Shown one piece after another: positions 1-14,300 of a stretch of DNA of 64,000 bases. Origin of the DNA: Trema orientale (taxonomy: Eukaryota > Streptophyta > Magnoliopsida > Rosales > Cannabaceae); contig JXTC01000279.1 in the NCBI GenBank assembly GCA_002914845.1, positions 365,072 through 429,071 of the forward strand, written 5' to 3'. Under the pieces are notes generated by a model. That model did no database searches. It worked only from the letters and a program-made list of their open reading frames with translations, and had not been told where the DNA came from. Each line of letters starts with the position of its first letter. Within the stretch, counting starts at the first letter, position 1. A program made the translations under genes and the position numbers.

Positions 1-951
1 TACATATATAGCCACACAAGCAGAAGCTAGCTTTTACCCAAAACACTCTCGCTAGTCGCTAATTTACTGTCTTGGTATAGGATTTATTGATAACAGTCGC
101 CATGAGCAGTTCCCCAACTACTTCTTAGAATACTGTATCAAGTATCAACCAACTTTGCAGCTTATACTACATTTCAAGTTCATCATCCTCAGTTGATTCA
201 ATATGAATCAGGTACTTACTGTAAGCTAGAGAGAAACTTTTCTTCTAGTCCCAAATGGAGGATGCAATAATCAGTAATGTAGATGGCCCCAGTGCTTGGC
301 AAAACCAATACATACTTCAAGATATTTTGCTAGTCCTGTAATAGGAAATCGGATTTTTCGGCAAAACGCCGATAGACTAAACTGATTACTCTTGCAAAAT
401 CCAAAGAGCGCATGCCTCTTAAGCTAGAGAATATTGTGTTGGAGTAACAAAGTGGATGCCATACACTAGATATTTCTTTGCTACAACTTTGATGTTTGAA
501 TTGGTTAGCCGATATAGCAGCACATAAAAACACTGCAATGCATCCAAAGCTTACCCTCTCCGCTTGAAAGTCGTGATTACGTGATACAAATACCAAAGCC
601 AATCAAAGAAAAGTATAGACCAAATAGACGTTTTACTGAATCGATATAGACGCCATAACGCTCGGGACGTTACGTGACACCGTGACAGTCACACATATAT
701 GCAAACTGCTCTCTTATTGTTTTTCCCCTTTCTTTTTTGTTTTCTTCCGAAAATAACGGAGAAAGTAAAACTTCGATCACGTGTTTCAATGTATATATGG
801 GGTAGTAAAAGTTAAGATAAAGCCATAATATAGCATTTAACACTAGGTGAAAACCAAACGAACAGAAAAACAAATGATACACGAATATTAATTTTTTGCC
901 ACTACTTGGTTGTAGAATTTAGTTATCTTGACGAATTTAACGACAGGAAAG
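1..951. other. 3' flank of the ACA9-like gene
   Basis: This should contain the 3' UTR of the minus-strand gene. I saw no canonical AATAAA on the minus strand within about 300 bases of the stop and no convincing coding sequence. The short open frames here have no recognisable domain. Confidence 0.5.
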
Positions 952-3900
952 TTACGTGCTTCGAGCACTTCTGCACCGACGAACAGATCTACTGAAGTAC
1001 TCACTTAACGGGGTGTCTGGAACCGGAATGAGTTTTCCAACAAGAGCAAGAGGCCAGCTGAGAGAAAACAAAGGCAGTTAGGATCACATGTATATGTAAA
1101 ACAGTTCTCTTCCACTTCTAATCCTGACCTCAATATTAAACTCAAAATCTTTTAATAGACTTCGTACCATCATAGTATTTGGCCTTTTTAGTTGAGAGAA
1201 GAAAATTTAAGAAAGTATTATTATAGTCCTAAAAAGTTAGACAAAACAACCACCAATTTCTCTGCAACTTTCTGAAGCTTAAAATGTCCCCTTCTTTTCA
1301 CAGTACGTAGACATACTAAGTTTAGGAAGCTAAGTTACACGCCACGCTTATCATGTCTTCATTTCGAAACACACAAGCAATGCTATTATCTTAACCAACC
1401 TGACAACGGCGATACCAAGAGAGATAAGCCATTGTGCCCAATTGAGTTTCACTGATGATGTAAACTTTCCAAGAAATTCGATGATGATTATCTGCAGATC
1501 AGTTAGAAGAGTCTATTATTAGAACCATATCTCTGTAATACTAAAATATAAGATAAATCAACATTTGCCTTACCTGAAGGACAAAACTAATTCCAACAAT
1601 TCCAATAAAGAGATGATTTTTAGTTACTCCACTGAAGATGTTTAGTTCATCAGGCTTTCGAGCATTAAACTCATTAAAGATCTGCAGTTCGAACAACGCA
1701 AATTTTCAGACCATGTATTAGTCTTCTGCAAATTGCATGGCTTTGTCACAAAAATTCTTGGTTTATTCTATTCCTCTGGATAGATGGAGCAAGATTACTA
1801 GTCAACAAATCAATTCTCAAATCAACACTTTGATATAAATTAACACTACTAGTGTTATCAGTCCACTGTCACGTCACATTGTAGTTTTTCAACAATTATA
1901 CTTACTTGGCAGAGAACAAATGCGTTGAATATTACAGTATTCTTCACATTAACGGCGTGCTCTTTGGTCTCATCATTCAAACCAAGAATACTCTTGCCTG
2001 AAAAATTAAGGACCAAAAGGACACCAACTTGATATAAAGCCTGCAAAAGTAAAATTTTTGTTATGTCATCATATTCTTCAGAAATCTAACAAATTTCCAG
2101 AGATACATACAGGGAAGGCATAGGTACCTGTATGAGTAAGTTCCTCCACATAATGTTTGTTATAAGAGGTTCTCTGCATGAAAAAAAGAATATTACTTCA
2201 AATAATCGTATACAATTCCTTTTTTTCTCCCTGCCAGAGTCCTCACAAGAAATGAAATAATGGCCTTGCGGATGCACAGAAGGTTATATAGACAACACTA
2301 CTATCTTATTTCAAGGTAAAATCCAATCATATTAAAAACTAGAAGCAAGCACATTTTTAGAACAAACAAGCCTTTTGTTTTCCCCTGTTTAAAGGAACTG
2401 CAAATTGCCAAGAGACACAAGTGCTTAATATAGAGTAAGAGAACAATCAGCATGCATCCAAGAGTATGGAGAATCACGGGATTTTAGCAAGCAAAATGGA
2501 AGAATAAAACAACAACAAAAAAAAAAAACAAAAAAAAACAACCTCATTAAATTACCCAATGTTTATACCATTATTGCTAGAATTCGGATGCATATGCAAG
2601 GTTGAAATGTCTTTTTTTTTTTTTTGCCACACGAGATTACGAAGTTCCAGAATTATCAAACCTGTACACATTTTCAAGAACCTACTGTAATTAAAATCAT
2701 TATTGTTGAGGAACATCAAGTAGAATATACAAAAATTTATTACGTTGAAAGAAAACATGATTGATGAAACACCTATTGTCACGTCTCGATTCACGTGCAT
2801 ACTTACATATTGTGTGCAGTAAAACGTATTTGGTTCTAAGTTATATAGAGGAGTTAAGCTGGTCAGTGAGGAGGTTAATGACTTAAGAAGTTCACAGCAG
2901 AAAGATTTCACGTTTTACGAGATTAATTCTTGCACATAGTTTTTAAGCAATTGAAATGAGTTAAGTACTGACTGAGGAACTTAGCAGTGTAAACTTTTAA
3001 AAATAGACATTATGATTAAAGAAAAGATTTTTGACAAAAAACAGACAGTTAAGTTTCCAACAATCTAGAGTCAATAAGCTGTTAGCCACAGAGCCAGAAT
3101 GATTTTCGATGTTGAGAACAGTTTCTAAGGGGAAGTTAGTATTTCTCAATTTTTATACCCAACAGTCATATAAATTAGGAAGTTTTGATGTCATGTCAAA
3201 GTGAAGCACGAGGTGTCAAATAAGCACGAGGTGTCGAGAAGCACGAGGTGTCAGTAAGCACGCGGTGTGAAATAGGAAAACATGATGTGTTAAATTGAAG
3301 TATGAGATGGGAAGGTACTAGCTAGGTGTCAATATTGTAGACATGGTTAGTGGCACTAGGCATCAATATTTAGGTCAAATTAAGTGGCCTTATGTAAATA
3401 GGGCACGTGGTGCTAGGTGTCGCAATGAAAGAAGCCTTAGTGATGACTAACGTGCTAGCTTAGACCTATAAATAGGGGCTTGAAAATCAATTACAGATAT
3501 AATCATTAAACTCTTGTTTGCAGTAAATTTTAGAGAGAAGAAATGGAAAGGAAGATAGAGAGAGATTTGGAGATAGACACGAAGACTAAGAGGAATATCA
3601 GCTAGAGGTAAGTAAAGATAAATGTTTTTCACTGCATTAAAAGAGCATAATATGAATGTTATATGAAGTACGTGGATATATATTTATATATACTATGCAT
3701 TTTGTTATGTATGGAATGATGTGCATGACATATGCATAAAGCATGTTTATGAAAAGAAAGTTGAAATGATTTTGGGCAGTTCACATTTTAAAGAAAATTA
3801 TACCATTGTACCTAAGTTTTAAGGTTGTGTTATTTAGAAGGCATGGCTTCTGGCTAGTGATTGTGTAAGAGGTGGTGAAATCCCTTAAGGTGAAAAGGCC

Positions 3901-5318
3901 AAGATAGGGCAAGCCAAATATATTAATGTGGTGAAATCCCTTGAGGCAAAAGGGCCAAGACAAAATAAGCCAAATTTAAGAGGTCTACTATGTCACTGGG
4001 TTAGGAGTATGTTTAAAAGAGGGCGCAGAATGATGTTTAAGGAAAAAATGTTTTCAAATGAAAATTTATAAAATATTATATTTTAAAAGAAAAATAGTAC
4101 AATGGTAACAAATGTTTTATAGCACGTAAGATCATTCATATGCATGCAATGTCTTTTTATACTGAGCGTTAGCTTATTATAGTTCTTGTAATATAGGTTT
4201 AAGTTTCAGTTTCATTCATCCTATGATACGTTTTATGTCTTGTTTCTAAAATATTAGTGTCAAAGTGGACTCTTGAAATAAAATACTATTTTGAACTCTT
4301 CTGCTTTCAATTGCTTATTTTTCAAAGAAGTTTACAAAAAGTTAATGTGCCCTGACCTAATTGGTTATGTTTTTCAAGCAAAGTTCGACCAGCTAGTTAG
4401 TGGTGCGTTACACCTTTGAGAAAATTCAATTAATCAAACATAATCTATCAAGCCATAAAATCAGCATGTACATACAAGAAAAAATTGTGAAATATCGCAA
4501 TAGCTTAAAACTACGGCAATAATAACTTGAAAAGTACTGAAATTGACCATGCACACTGTTTCAAACCTTCGGCCAACAGGCAATCTATGCATCAGGTGGT
4601 CTGTAGGTGCCTCGGTAGCCAATGCAAGCGCTCCAAGGGTATCCTGGATCAGGTTAATCCATAAAAGCTGTAGAAAGACATTAAACCATTTTATCACTTT
4701 ATTTCAAATGCTGCCAAGTTAAGCGAACTTCAGAGGACAACATTTTTCGAATCCTTGATAGAAGACAAGCCATAACATTCTTAACACTGATTATAACTAC
4801 ACATTGTTTTGTAACTAGAAGAATGTTTCATAACTTGGTTGAATTTATATATTTGTTTTTCAGTAATTTCTAGTTCTCTATTCTCTTTTATCTTTTCTCA
4901 TCATTTCTTTTTTAATAAATGAATTTTGTTTCTCATAGGAAGCGAAAAATTTTCATACACTTGCATTGATTTGTAAAAGAACCATCAAGGAAAATTTAAT
5001 TAAGGAACAATCCAATATAGGTCTCAAGAGATATTGAATCTCATGTTTTTTCGATGATTTTATTTTGCCTTAACTTTTCATAATGCTCTGACATGTACAA
5101 AAACTAAGCAATCACATAATACGTATACTACATGAGAGAGATAGAGAGAGAGAGAGGATAGAGAGAGAGAGAGGACCAACCTGTACTGTATTTAGAGGAA
5201 CATCACCAGACGATATGGCAGCCACAACATTTATTACAAGAGCAGCAACATTAATAGTGAGCTGGAATTGAATAAATTTCTGAATATTTGCATTTACAGA
5301 ACGTCCCCAGCGAACAAC
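952..5318 (-). CDS. ACA9: ACA9-like exons 27-33: M5-M10 and C-terminus
   Basis: Exons: 27, 5181-5318; 28, 4567-4667; 29, 2128-2173; 30, 1906-2040; 31, 1574-1681; 32, 1400-1491; 33, 952-1057 including TAA at 952-954. They encode residues 848-1088. M5 is in exon 27, M6 in exon 28 ([12 protein letters not shown], carrying the Ca2+-ligand Asn and Asp), M7 and M8 in exons 30-31, M9 and M10 in exons 31-33. The protein ends soon after [14 protein letters not shown] in a short Ser/Arg-rich tail ([11 protein letters not shown]), as usual for plant type IIB pumps, whose regulatory tail is N-terminal. The M6 residue before the Asp is Gln rather than the usual Met. Confidence 0.94.
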
Positions 5319-8300
5319 CTACACAAAGTATACGAAGGAGAGCATTCAGAACAAGAGGAGTGAAGACTTGCCCTGTGACCTTTAGTAGGAGTTTTGATGA
5401 TTCTCCATTTCACCAAATCAATTTATTAGAATACACACAGATGCTAGCTTTAAGGACCAATTTAACCATCTCTACAGTAGAAACCTTGTTATTTTTTTGG
5501 AAAGAAACATCATGCATGAAAAGCAACCCAATGTTATAGAAGAACTGATAATTTGTGACCTTTAGTAGGAGTTTTGATGATTCTCCATTTCACCAAATCA
5601 ATTTATTAGAATACACATGGATGCTAGCTTTAAGGACCAATTTAACTACCTCTACAGTAGAAACTTTGTTATTTTTTTTGAAAGAAACATCATGCATGAA
5701 AAGCAACCCAATGTTATAGAAGAATTGATAATATGTGAATAACATCAAAACAAATGGTTAAATGAAGCTTGTTATTTAAAAAATGATAATAAAATCACAA
5801 GTAGTGATTCCTTAATGAAAGCTGTTACGTATTTGGTATTTGGCTGTCTAATTAAAATAAGAGAAACTAGTTAATTAGGGTGTTTAGTCTATTTCCTAAT
5901 TAGAAAGATTAGTTTTTTTCTTAATGGTGGCAGCTAGTATCATAATAGGAAACTAGGGTCTAAAATAGAATTGGAAAACTAATAAATAGTTACCCTATTC
6001 AATCTGATAGAGGGGCTGAACGTGAAAAAGGAAGTAGCTGTTATGATAAATTGTATTATAAATACAATACCAAGGGAGCAGCCACAGCAGACCAGTCAAG
6101 GTGAAAAAATATGGGTGTTCTTGGGGACCTTGGAAAGAGACTCTTTGCTGTAAAACTAAGAGAAAGAGGGTGCAATTATTCTTATTCATAGTGAAAGATT
6201 TGGAGAGTAGTTTTACGTCGACGTAAGCTTTAATTCTTAAAGCTGAACTACGATAATTTTTGGTGTTATTTTTATTATTTTCTTGTGTTCTTTGTGTGTG
6301 TTGTGATTAATCTCTAATCTATCACACAATTAATTGTGTGTACACTAATTTCATCATTCACAATAATTAATATCGGGTGGAGGTTCAAGATGGAAGTGAC
6401 TAAATTCGAAATTGAACGTTTCGATGGGAATGACGATTTTGGGATATGGCGGAAGCGAATGAAGGCTGTTCTAGTGTAGCAGAAAGTTGCACTAACCCTT
6501 GATGGAGAAAAGAACTTGCCGAGCACCATGACTGACGCCGAAAAAGCCGAGATGATGGAAACTGCCTACAACACTATGATATTGTACCTAAGTGATAGTA
6601 TACTTCAGAAGGTAAAGAATGAGACAACCGCCACCGGTATATGGCTCAAGTTAGAGAGTCTTTACATGTCAAAGTCATTGACAAACCGGATTTATTTGAA
6701 AGTCAAATTCTTTGGCTTCAAGATGGAGGAAGATAAAAGTTTTGATGAGAATGTTGACGAGTTCAATTAATTGGTCATTGATTTGGAAAATATAGGCGAG
6801 AAGATCAATGATCAAAACCAAGCTGTGGTTTTGTTAAATTCGCTACCATCCACCTATAGTCAATTGAAGGACACTACAGCCGTGAAACATTAACCTCAAA
6901 GGAGTTACAATCAGCCATACAGTCCAAGGAACAAGAGTTAAGGGCGGAAGCAAAGAACGAAGGAGGAAGTGAAGCTCTAAGCATTACAGGAAGGCCTAAA
7001 ACAAGAGACAATAAGAACCGGAACAAGACAAAGTCGAATCCAAGACATAAGAAAAAATGCTTTATTTGCTATAAAGAACACTTCAAAAGAGACTATCCTG
7101 CTAGAAAAAGAACACAAAATGGGAAGAAAGTCGACAATGGAGATGCGAATGTAGTTGCTGAAGACTATGAAAGTGTGGAAGTTCTCTCAATTACAAAAGA
7201 CAACACTCAAGAAGAATGAATACTTGATTTAGGGCATTCTTACCAGATGTGTTAGAATAAGTCTTGGTTTGCAACCTTCAAGGAGATGAATGGAGGTCAA
7301 GTTTTATTGGGAAATAATTAGCCATGTGCAGTGCAAGGGATGGGCTCAGTGAGGATTAAGTTAGAAGATGTAATGGAGAGAACACTCCATGATGTTTGAT
7401 ATGTGCCCGAATTGAAACAAAATCTGATTTCACTTAGTATACTCTAGTGGCTGTAGCATTAAAGTTCAAGGTGGAGTATTCAAGATTTCTAGAGGCTCAC
7501 TAGTACTCATGAAGGGGATGCTACAAAAAAGACCTTTATGTCTACTAGGGAGGACTTTAACGGAAGAAGCAATAATTGCTAGGTAAATAGCGATTGAAAA
7601 ATCTCAATTGTGGCATAGGAGACTTGGGCATATTAGTTAGATGGGGCTCGATGAACTGGGGAAACAGTGACTTCTAAGAGGTGAAAGATTTACCAAGCTA
7701 GAATTCTGTGAGGATTGCATATATGGCAAGGCAGCGAGAATTAAATTTGGTAAAGATATTCACGACACTAAAGGTATCATGGATTACATACGCTTAGATA
7801 TTTGGGGTCCAAGTAGAATCACATCACATGGTAGTGGTAGATATTTTCTCTCACGAGTGGATGATTACTCAAGGAGAGTTTGGGTTTATATTCTCAAACA
7901 AAAGAATGAAGCATTCAGGAAGTTTAAAGAATGGAAAGCATTAATAGAAAATCAAACCAGGCAAAAGATAAAGAGGTTGAGAACTGACAATAGGTTGAAA
8001 TTTTGTACAGACATTTTCAATGAATATTGTAAGAAAATAGGGATAGCACAATACTTATCAGTAATAAAGGCACCACAACAAAATAACCTAGCTGAGAGAA
8101 TGAATAGGGCCATTTTAGAGCAGGTGAGATGTACGATGTCATCTTCGGGGGTTTCCAAAACCTTTCGGGCAGAAGTAGCGACAACAGCATGTTACTTAAT
8201 CAATAGAAGTCTCTCAATAGCCGTAGAATTCAAAACTCTAATGGAGAAGTGGTCAGGACACCCGACAGATTATGGAAACTTGAGAGTGTTCGGATGTGGC

Positions 8301-11300
8301 TTTCGCTCACATTAAACAAGGCAAGTTAGAATCTAGAGCCAAGAAGTACATATTCTTGGGATATCCAGATAGGATTAAAGGATAGAAATTGTAGAGCATT
8401 GAAGATGGTAGGGTGAAGATGTTAATAAGTCGTGATGTTACCTTTAGGGAGTTAGAATTGTATATGGATACAATAAAATCATATCCTAAAGATACAGAAG
8501 GTGCTATCAGTACAAAGAGTTTGGAGCTTGAGGTTGAGCAATCTAATGTGGAGGCTAAAAGTCATGATCAAAACAAGGAAAAGCCACCAAGAGAAATCGA
8601 AGCTCTCCAAAACCAGCAAAAGTAGTCCCATGATCAACTTGGAATCAAAGAGTAACACATTGAAAAATACAGTGTAGCAAGAGATAGACTGAAGAGACCA
8701 ACGAGACCACCACTAAAGTATGGTTTTAATGACATAGTCCCATTTGCTCTATCAGTGGCCGAAGACTTGGGAGATTCAGATCTATGAAACGTTGATGAAG
8801 CCATTGAAGGTGAAGAGTGTGAAAAGTGGAGTCAAACCATGGATGAAGAGATGGCATCACTGGAGAAAAAAAAGACTTGGATTCTAGTTGATAAGCCAAA
8901 AGGTCAACAAATTATAAGCTGTAAATGGATATTTATAAGAAGAAGGGAATTCCAAAACTAGAGAAATCTAGGTATAAAGCTAGATTGGTGGCTAAAAGAT
9001 TCACTCAACAAGAAGGAATTGATTACGATGAAATTTTCTCTCTAGTTATAAAACACAGTTCTATTAGAGTTCTATTGGCCTTGGTTGTAGACTTGGATTT
9101 AGAACTTGAGCAGAAGAATGTGAAGACTACATTTCTTCATAGAGAACTTGAAGAACGCATTTACATGAATCAACCTCAAGGTTACAAAGTAAAAGGGAAG
9201 GAAGATAAGGTACGCTTACTTAAAAAGTCTTTGTACAATCTTCAACAATCTCCTCGATAGTGGTACAAGCGGTTTGATGAATTCATGCTCAGGATTGACT
9301 TTGAGAGGAGTAATCATGATAGTTGTGTTTATTTTAAGAAGCTTACTGGTGAGACGTATATCTAATTGCTACTCTATTTAGATGATATGTTAATTATTTG
9401 TAAGGAGAAAAAAGAAGTGAACAGGATCAAGGAACAACTACAAGGAGAGTGTGTGATGAAGGACTTGGGATCGGCTTATGAGAAATAGGACGGTTGGTAC
9501 CTTGTTTCTATCACGAAAAGGATATATGAAGCGCATCCTACAAAGGTTGGGGATGGACAAAGCCAAACCTATGGCAACTCCTTTAGCTCAACACTTCAAA
9601 TTGTCTTGTGAACAATCACCTAAGACAGAAGAAGAAGAGAAGACTATAATGGAAGTTCTGCATTCGAGTGTGCTTGGGTGCCTAATGTAATCTATGGTGT
9701 GTACACAGCCAGATTTGAGTCATACCGTGAGTAAAGTTAGTCGTTATATGGCTAATCCAGGAGAGGTACACTGGGAGGCAGTAAGATAGGTGCTAAGATA
9801 CTTGGGTGGAACGAGTTCAGTAGAGTTACTCTACAGTAGGATAAAATCAAATAAGGACTATGTTGTCGGGTTCGTGGATTCGGACTACGTCGGTAACTTA
9901 GACTCTAGAAAATCATTAACAGAATATGTTTTTCAATTTGGAAGTAATATAGTAAGTTGGAAAGCAACATTACAATCTATGGTTTCCTTGTCTACAACAG
10001 AAGCGGAGTATATAGCTTGTATAGAAGCTATAAAGGAGGCAATATGGTTGTAAGGATTGGTTAATAAACTAGAGGGTAAGCAATAGGTGGTGAACATGTT
10101 TTGTGACAGTCAAAGTGCCATTCATCTGTCCAAAAATCAGGTTTATCATGAATGAACCAAGCACATTTATGTTTGTCTTCATTTCATTCGAAAAATTGTT
10201 ATAAGGAAAGTGGTCAACATAGAGAAGATTTCTACAGAAGATAATCCAGAAGATATGTTAACCAAAACTCTTCCGGTAACAAAGTTCGAGCATTGCTCGA
10301 ACTTGATTTAAGTCAAGAGCAACTAGGCCCCAGGAGGGGGCGGATTGGAAACTACTATGTATTTGATATTTGGTTGTGTAATTAAAATAAGGGAAACTAG
10401 TTAATTAGGATGTTTTATTTATTTCCTAATTAAAAAGATTAGTTTTTCTTTTCTTAATGGAGGTTACTAGTGGTTATCATAATAGGAAACTAGGGTCTAA
10501 AATAGAAATGGGCAACTAAGAAATTGTTATCTCATTCAATCTTGGGGCTGAACGTGAAAAGGGCAACATCTGTTATGATAAATTATATTATAAATACAGT
10601 ACAAAGGGAGCAATCATAGTAGACTAGTCAAGGGAAAATATACGGGTGTTCTTGAGGACCTTGGAGAGAGACTCTTTGCTATAAAACTGTGAGAAAGGGT
10701 ATAATTATTCTTATTCATAGTGAAAGCTTTGGAGAGTAGTTTCACTTGGATGTAGGCTTTAATAATTCTCGGTGTTATTTTAATTGATTTCTTGTGTTCT
10801 TTGTGTGACATGATTAATCTCTAATCTAAAAGATAAATTGTGTATACAATAATTCTATAATTCACAACAAAAGCAAATAGGAAAAAAAGGAAATAAAAAG
10901 AAAAGACTTCTCCTTACGCTGCACACTTTCCTGATAAATGTCGAAAGTGCGTACTGACCTTGACAACTGAGGCAAAGTTATCGTCTAAAATAATGATATC
11001 TGAACTTTCTTTTGCAACTTCGGTCCCTTGAATGCCCATAGAAAGACCGATATCTGCCTGAAATACAAAGTGGTACAAATGCCATTAAATATAAACAGGA
11101 AACATGGGCGTAGTGGAAACAATAAGTTGAGTTTCTAGAAAAATTAGAAACAGAAAAGGTGTTAAACACTAAAAACTTCTATCGAAACTTCAGGAGAAAC
11201 ATTATTGTAAGAAATATATTAAAATTTAACCAAATATCTTGTCATCTACTTTGATTCAGAAAAGAAATATTTCAACAAATAAACAACTACAAAACATTTC

Positions 11301-14300
11301 AAAATCTTCCCAAATTTTGCCTTTCTAGAAGAAATCACCATATAAAAGCAGTATCTAGAATTGATAAGTCACCGTACTCCAACATGTATATTGAGCAGGG
11401 ATAACATTATGTTGGGAAAAAAATCACCTTCCCACCTCTGAATTACTGTGTATGACGCAATAATGTAAAAGCAATAAATAAAGCGAAATAAAAAGACACA
11501 CAATTCTATGTGGTTCACCCAATTTGGCTACGTTCACAAGACTACTGCAGAGCTTTCACTATAAAGAGAAAATCTTGCAAATGTTTCCAAACACTCATTC
11601 ACAATCCGGATTCTAAATACACCCAAACACTTTCCCACAAGTATTCTCTCACTCACATCTTTCTGATCTCTTTGAATAATTGTCCCTCTTAGACAAGAAA
11701 ACACTCTCACTTTTCTAATCCTTGAAAGGAAAACACACAGAGAATAGAACAGGAATTTCTCCAGATGAGGGAAATACTTTACATGCTACTACATATTTTG
11801 GGATATTTTCTTGATCCCTACAAGACACCCTTGCTTGGATTTTTCTCTCTCGCCATGGGATCCCTTTGGGATATACCCACGAGATACTCATACTTGCTAG
11901 AATTTCCTCTCTCTCTCTCTATGGGATCCCGAAGCTGATGAGGGAGGGGCTCTATTTATAGAGCCAAAGCACTCCGGTTTGGCAGCCCATAAAACCTGAC
12001 CCCCTCGCCTTTTTTGTCAACAAATGCGGTGCCGAAATCGATGCCTAATGCTTCCAAAACTCCTTCATGCCCAGGAGAGGAATCAAGCACCAAAAGAAAA
12101 AAAAAATCTGACATCCAAAATTTTTTCGTTCTTTTTCTTACCTAACACGGCCCACAGATTTTGACTCCAACACATTTATTAGATTTAAATGACTTATTAT
12201 ATGTATTCTGAGAAGTTGTAAAATATATATACTGTGCAAACTTGGATATAGGGAAAAAAAAAGGGCAGGGGAAAGGTGAAGGAATTATGCATTGAGTTAT
12301 CTGGAAATGCATTATTTTCGTGTCATCAATATATACCATCAATCTTCCACTCTGTAACATAATGTGTCCATAAATTTCAAATCTTGGAGAAAGCAAGCAA
12401 TTTACCAATCAAAAGGACACTGTCGTTTGAGAACAATTTTGATTAAAACTAAACATTCTTGCAGGTCTATATCCGTTCTATTAGTAATATAAAGTATACT
12501 TTTTCTATGCACAAAGACAACAAACCTCATGAAGTGCAGGAGCATCATTAGTGCCATCTCCCGTAACAGCAACAACATCTCCCCCTTTGCGTAATGCTTG
12601 GACAAGCAATAGCTTGTCATTTGGCGAGGACCTTCCCATTACCTGTATGATTCCTTAAATTTTAATCCTCATCCATAAATAGTCCAAGCAAGTACAAACA
12701 TACAATTCTTACTTCTACAAGTACTAATTATTTCAAGACAAATTTCATTGAAGGTGTATAGCTAGCATAGGTCAGAATTTCATTCCCTGGGAACCATACC
12801 GTTATTTTCTTGGCAATTTCTTCCCTTTCCTTCTCAGATAATGCACGAAAATCTTTTCCTTCAATGAGTATAGGATAAGTAGCATCTGCAGTTGAATGTA
12901 GTATCCCACATTCCAAAGCAATTGCTTTAGCTGTTTGAAGATTGTCTCCTGTAACCATGCGTACCTAGACAATGAAAAACAACCAATCCTTATTTAACAA
13001 TTTTTTTATCAACTTTTAAGTGATTTTAATAGAGAATGTAAATAAATTAGCAACAGATTGCAAAAGGATACCTTACACCAAATTTGACTATTGTAACATA
13101 TACTTATGTATTAACCAGTGACATAATCCTAGCTTGAGGATAATCTAAAGAGGTGTTTGCACAAAGAAACCAAACAAGGACAAATTGTAAAAACCCAAAT
13201 CTTTTTTAAAGAAAAGTGGGACCTGCATCATTTGAAAAGTCTCTCCTATCTCTCTCTCTCTTGTGTATTTCTCTTTCACGCTCAAACAAACCCAGCCAAC
13301 AATGACATCAACCGGCTACCATCTTACGATGCACGTGCAGCCATTTTCAGGCAGCACCACTGGTGCAGAACTGAGCGGCACCCCTACAAACCCACACGTA
13401 GTTGGAGCGCCTAGACCCGTCACCGACCATAGCATTGTTGCCAATAGTTTCATGCTGCGTGGTGTTTTCCGTCACGCGTGACTTTTCTGGCCACTTCCAA
13501 GCATTGAAGCTAGTCGCTTCCTATTCCTTTCGACGAGGGGAATCACCTGGTAATGGTCTTAAAACTCCATTTTACCTCATTTGATTTCGAGTACAATGGT
13601 AATTTTAGGGATTAGGTTTTATGTAGTCAAGTTTTAATCCGACCGTTAGATTCTGATATAATTGTCATTCTTGGAATGTACTCGTGAAATATGAAGAATG
13701 ACATATATATTGACCATCGTTGCAGCTAGGCATAGAAATCGAAATCGAACAGCTCCGATTTTGCCTCGTTTTGCATGCCACGAGTTAGGTTTCGGTCCAA
13801 CGCCGAGCTGAACGACCCATGTAGCTATTCTAGCTACTTTGGGAGCTAGAAACGCTATCATGGGCCCAGAATTATTGTTCGAGGATTCGTTGGAAAAATG
13901 ACATTTCAAAGTGAGCGATCGAGGGTCTGAAATCGCTTCGGAACCCTCCGAGCGATCGCCAAACGACACCACATGCGCTCAATGGTGCTGTATTGCTCTC
14001 TTGATGAGGTAGGGGATTCAATTACCTTATTTTCATTATTTTTAATTTTGATAAAAATTGAATATATGGTGAAACTTGGAGAACCTATGGATTTTATTGA
14101 ATTGAATTGTTTTGAATTGTGGTTTCGATGGATTGTGACATTATGAGAAATGGTGGACTGCTCTAGATGGTTTATATGTGGTTTTGTGCATGTATGATTT
14201 TTTAAAGTTTGGTTAAAATGCAATCGTTATGCTGTCGAATTTTTGAGAATCTAGAAAGGTTTTTAATTGAAAATCAAAGCACGTCTAGAATGTTTATTTC

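Larger units (their letters stand above)
5823..10869 (+). mobile_element. Ty1/Copia retrotransposon fossil in intron 26
   Basis: A complete-length but badly decayed Copia element lies opposite to the host gene. The LTRs are 5823-6365 and 10353-10869, with TG...CA-type ends, and the target-site duplication AAAGC is at 5818-5822 and 10870-10874. Parts in Copia order: gag from about 6390 with a zinc-knuckle region near 7060-7110, protease about 7215-7560, integrase about 7600-8330, reverse transcriptase about 8820-9480, RNase H about 9790-10300. A purine-rich tract precedes the 3' LTR. The LTRs look about 85% alike by eye, implying an old insertion. More than ten breaks; not functional. Confidence 0.93.

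Noticed and set aside
2552-2911. 119-codon minus-strand open frame within intron 28
   Set aside because: It is hydrophobic, AT-driven, without a domain, and lies between exons 28 and 29 of the Ca2+-ATPase.
3205-3275. CRISPR-like repeat array
   Set aside because: The units are immediately adjacent and imperfect with no unique spacers, inside plant LTR-like DNA.
13157-13584. Overlapping short open frames that look like a small gene
   Set aside because: They fall in the GC-rich block of the family-A solo LTR. Equivalent blocks occur in the other two copies without a conserved frame.
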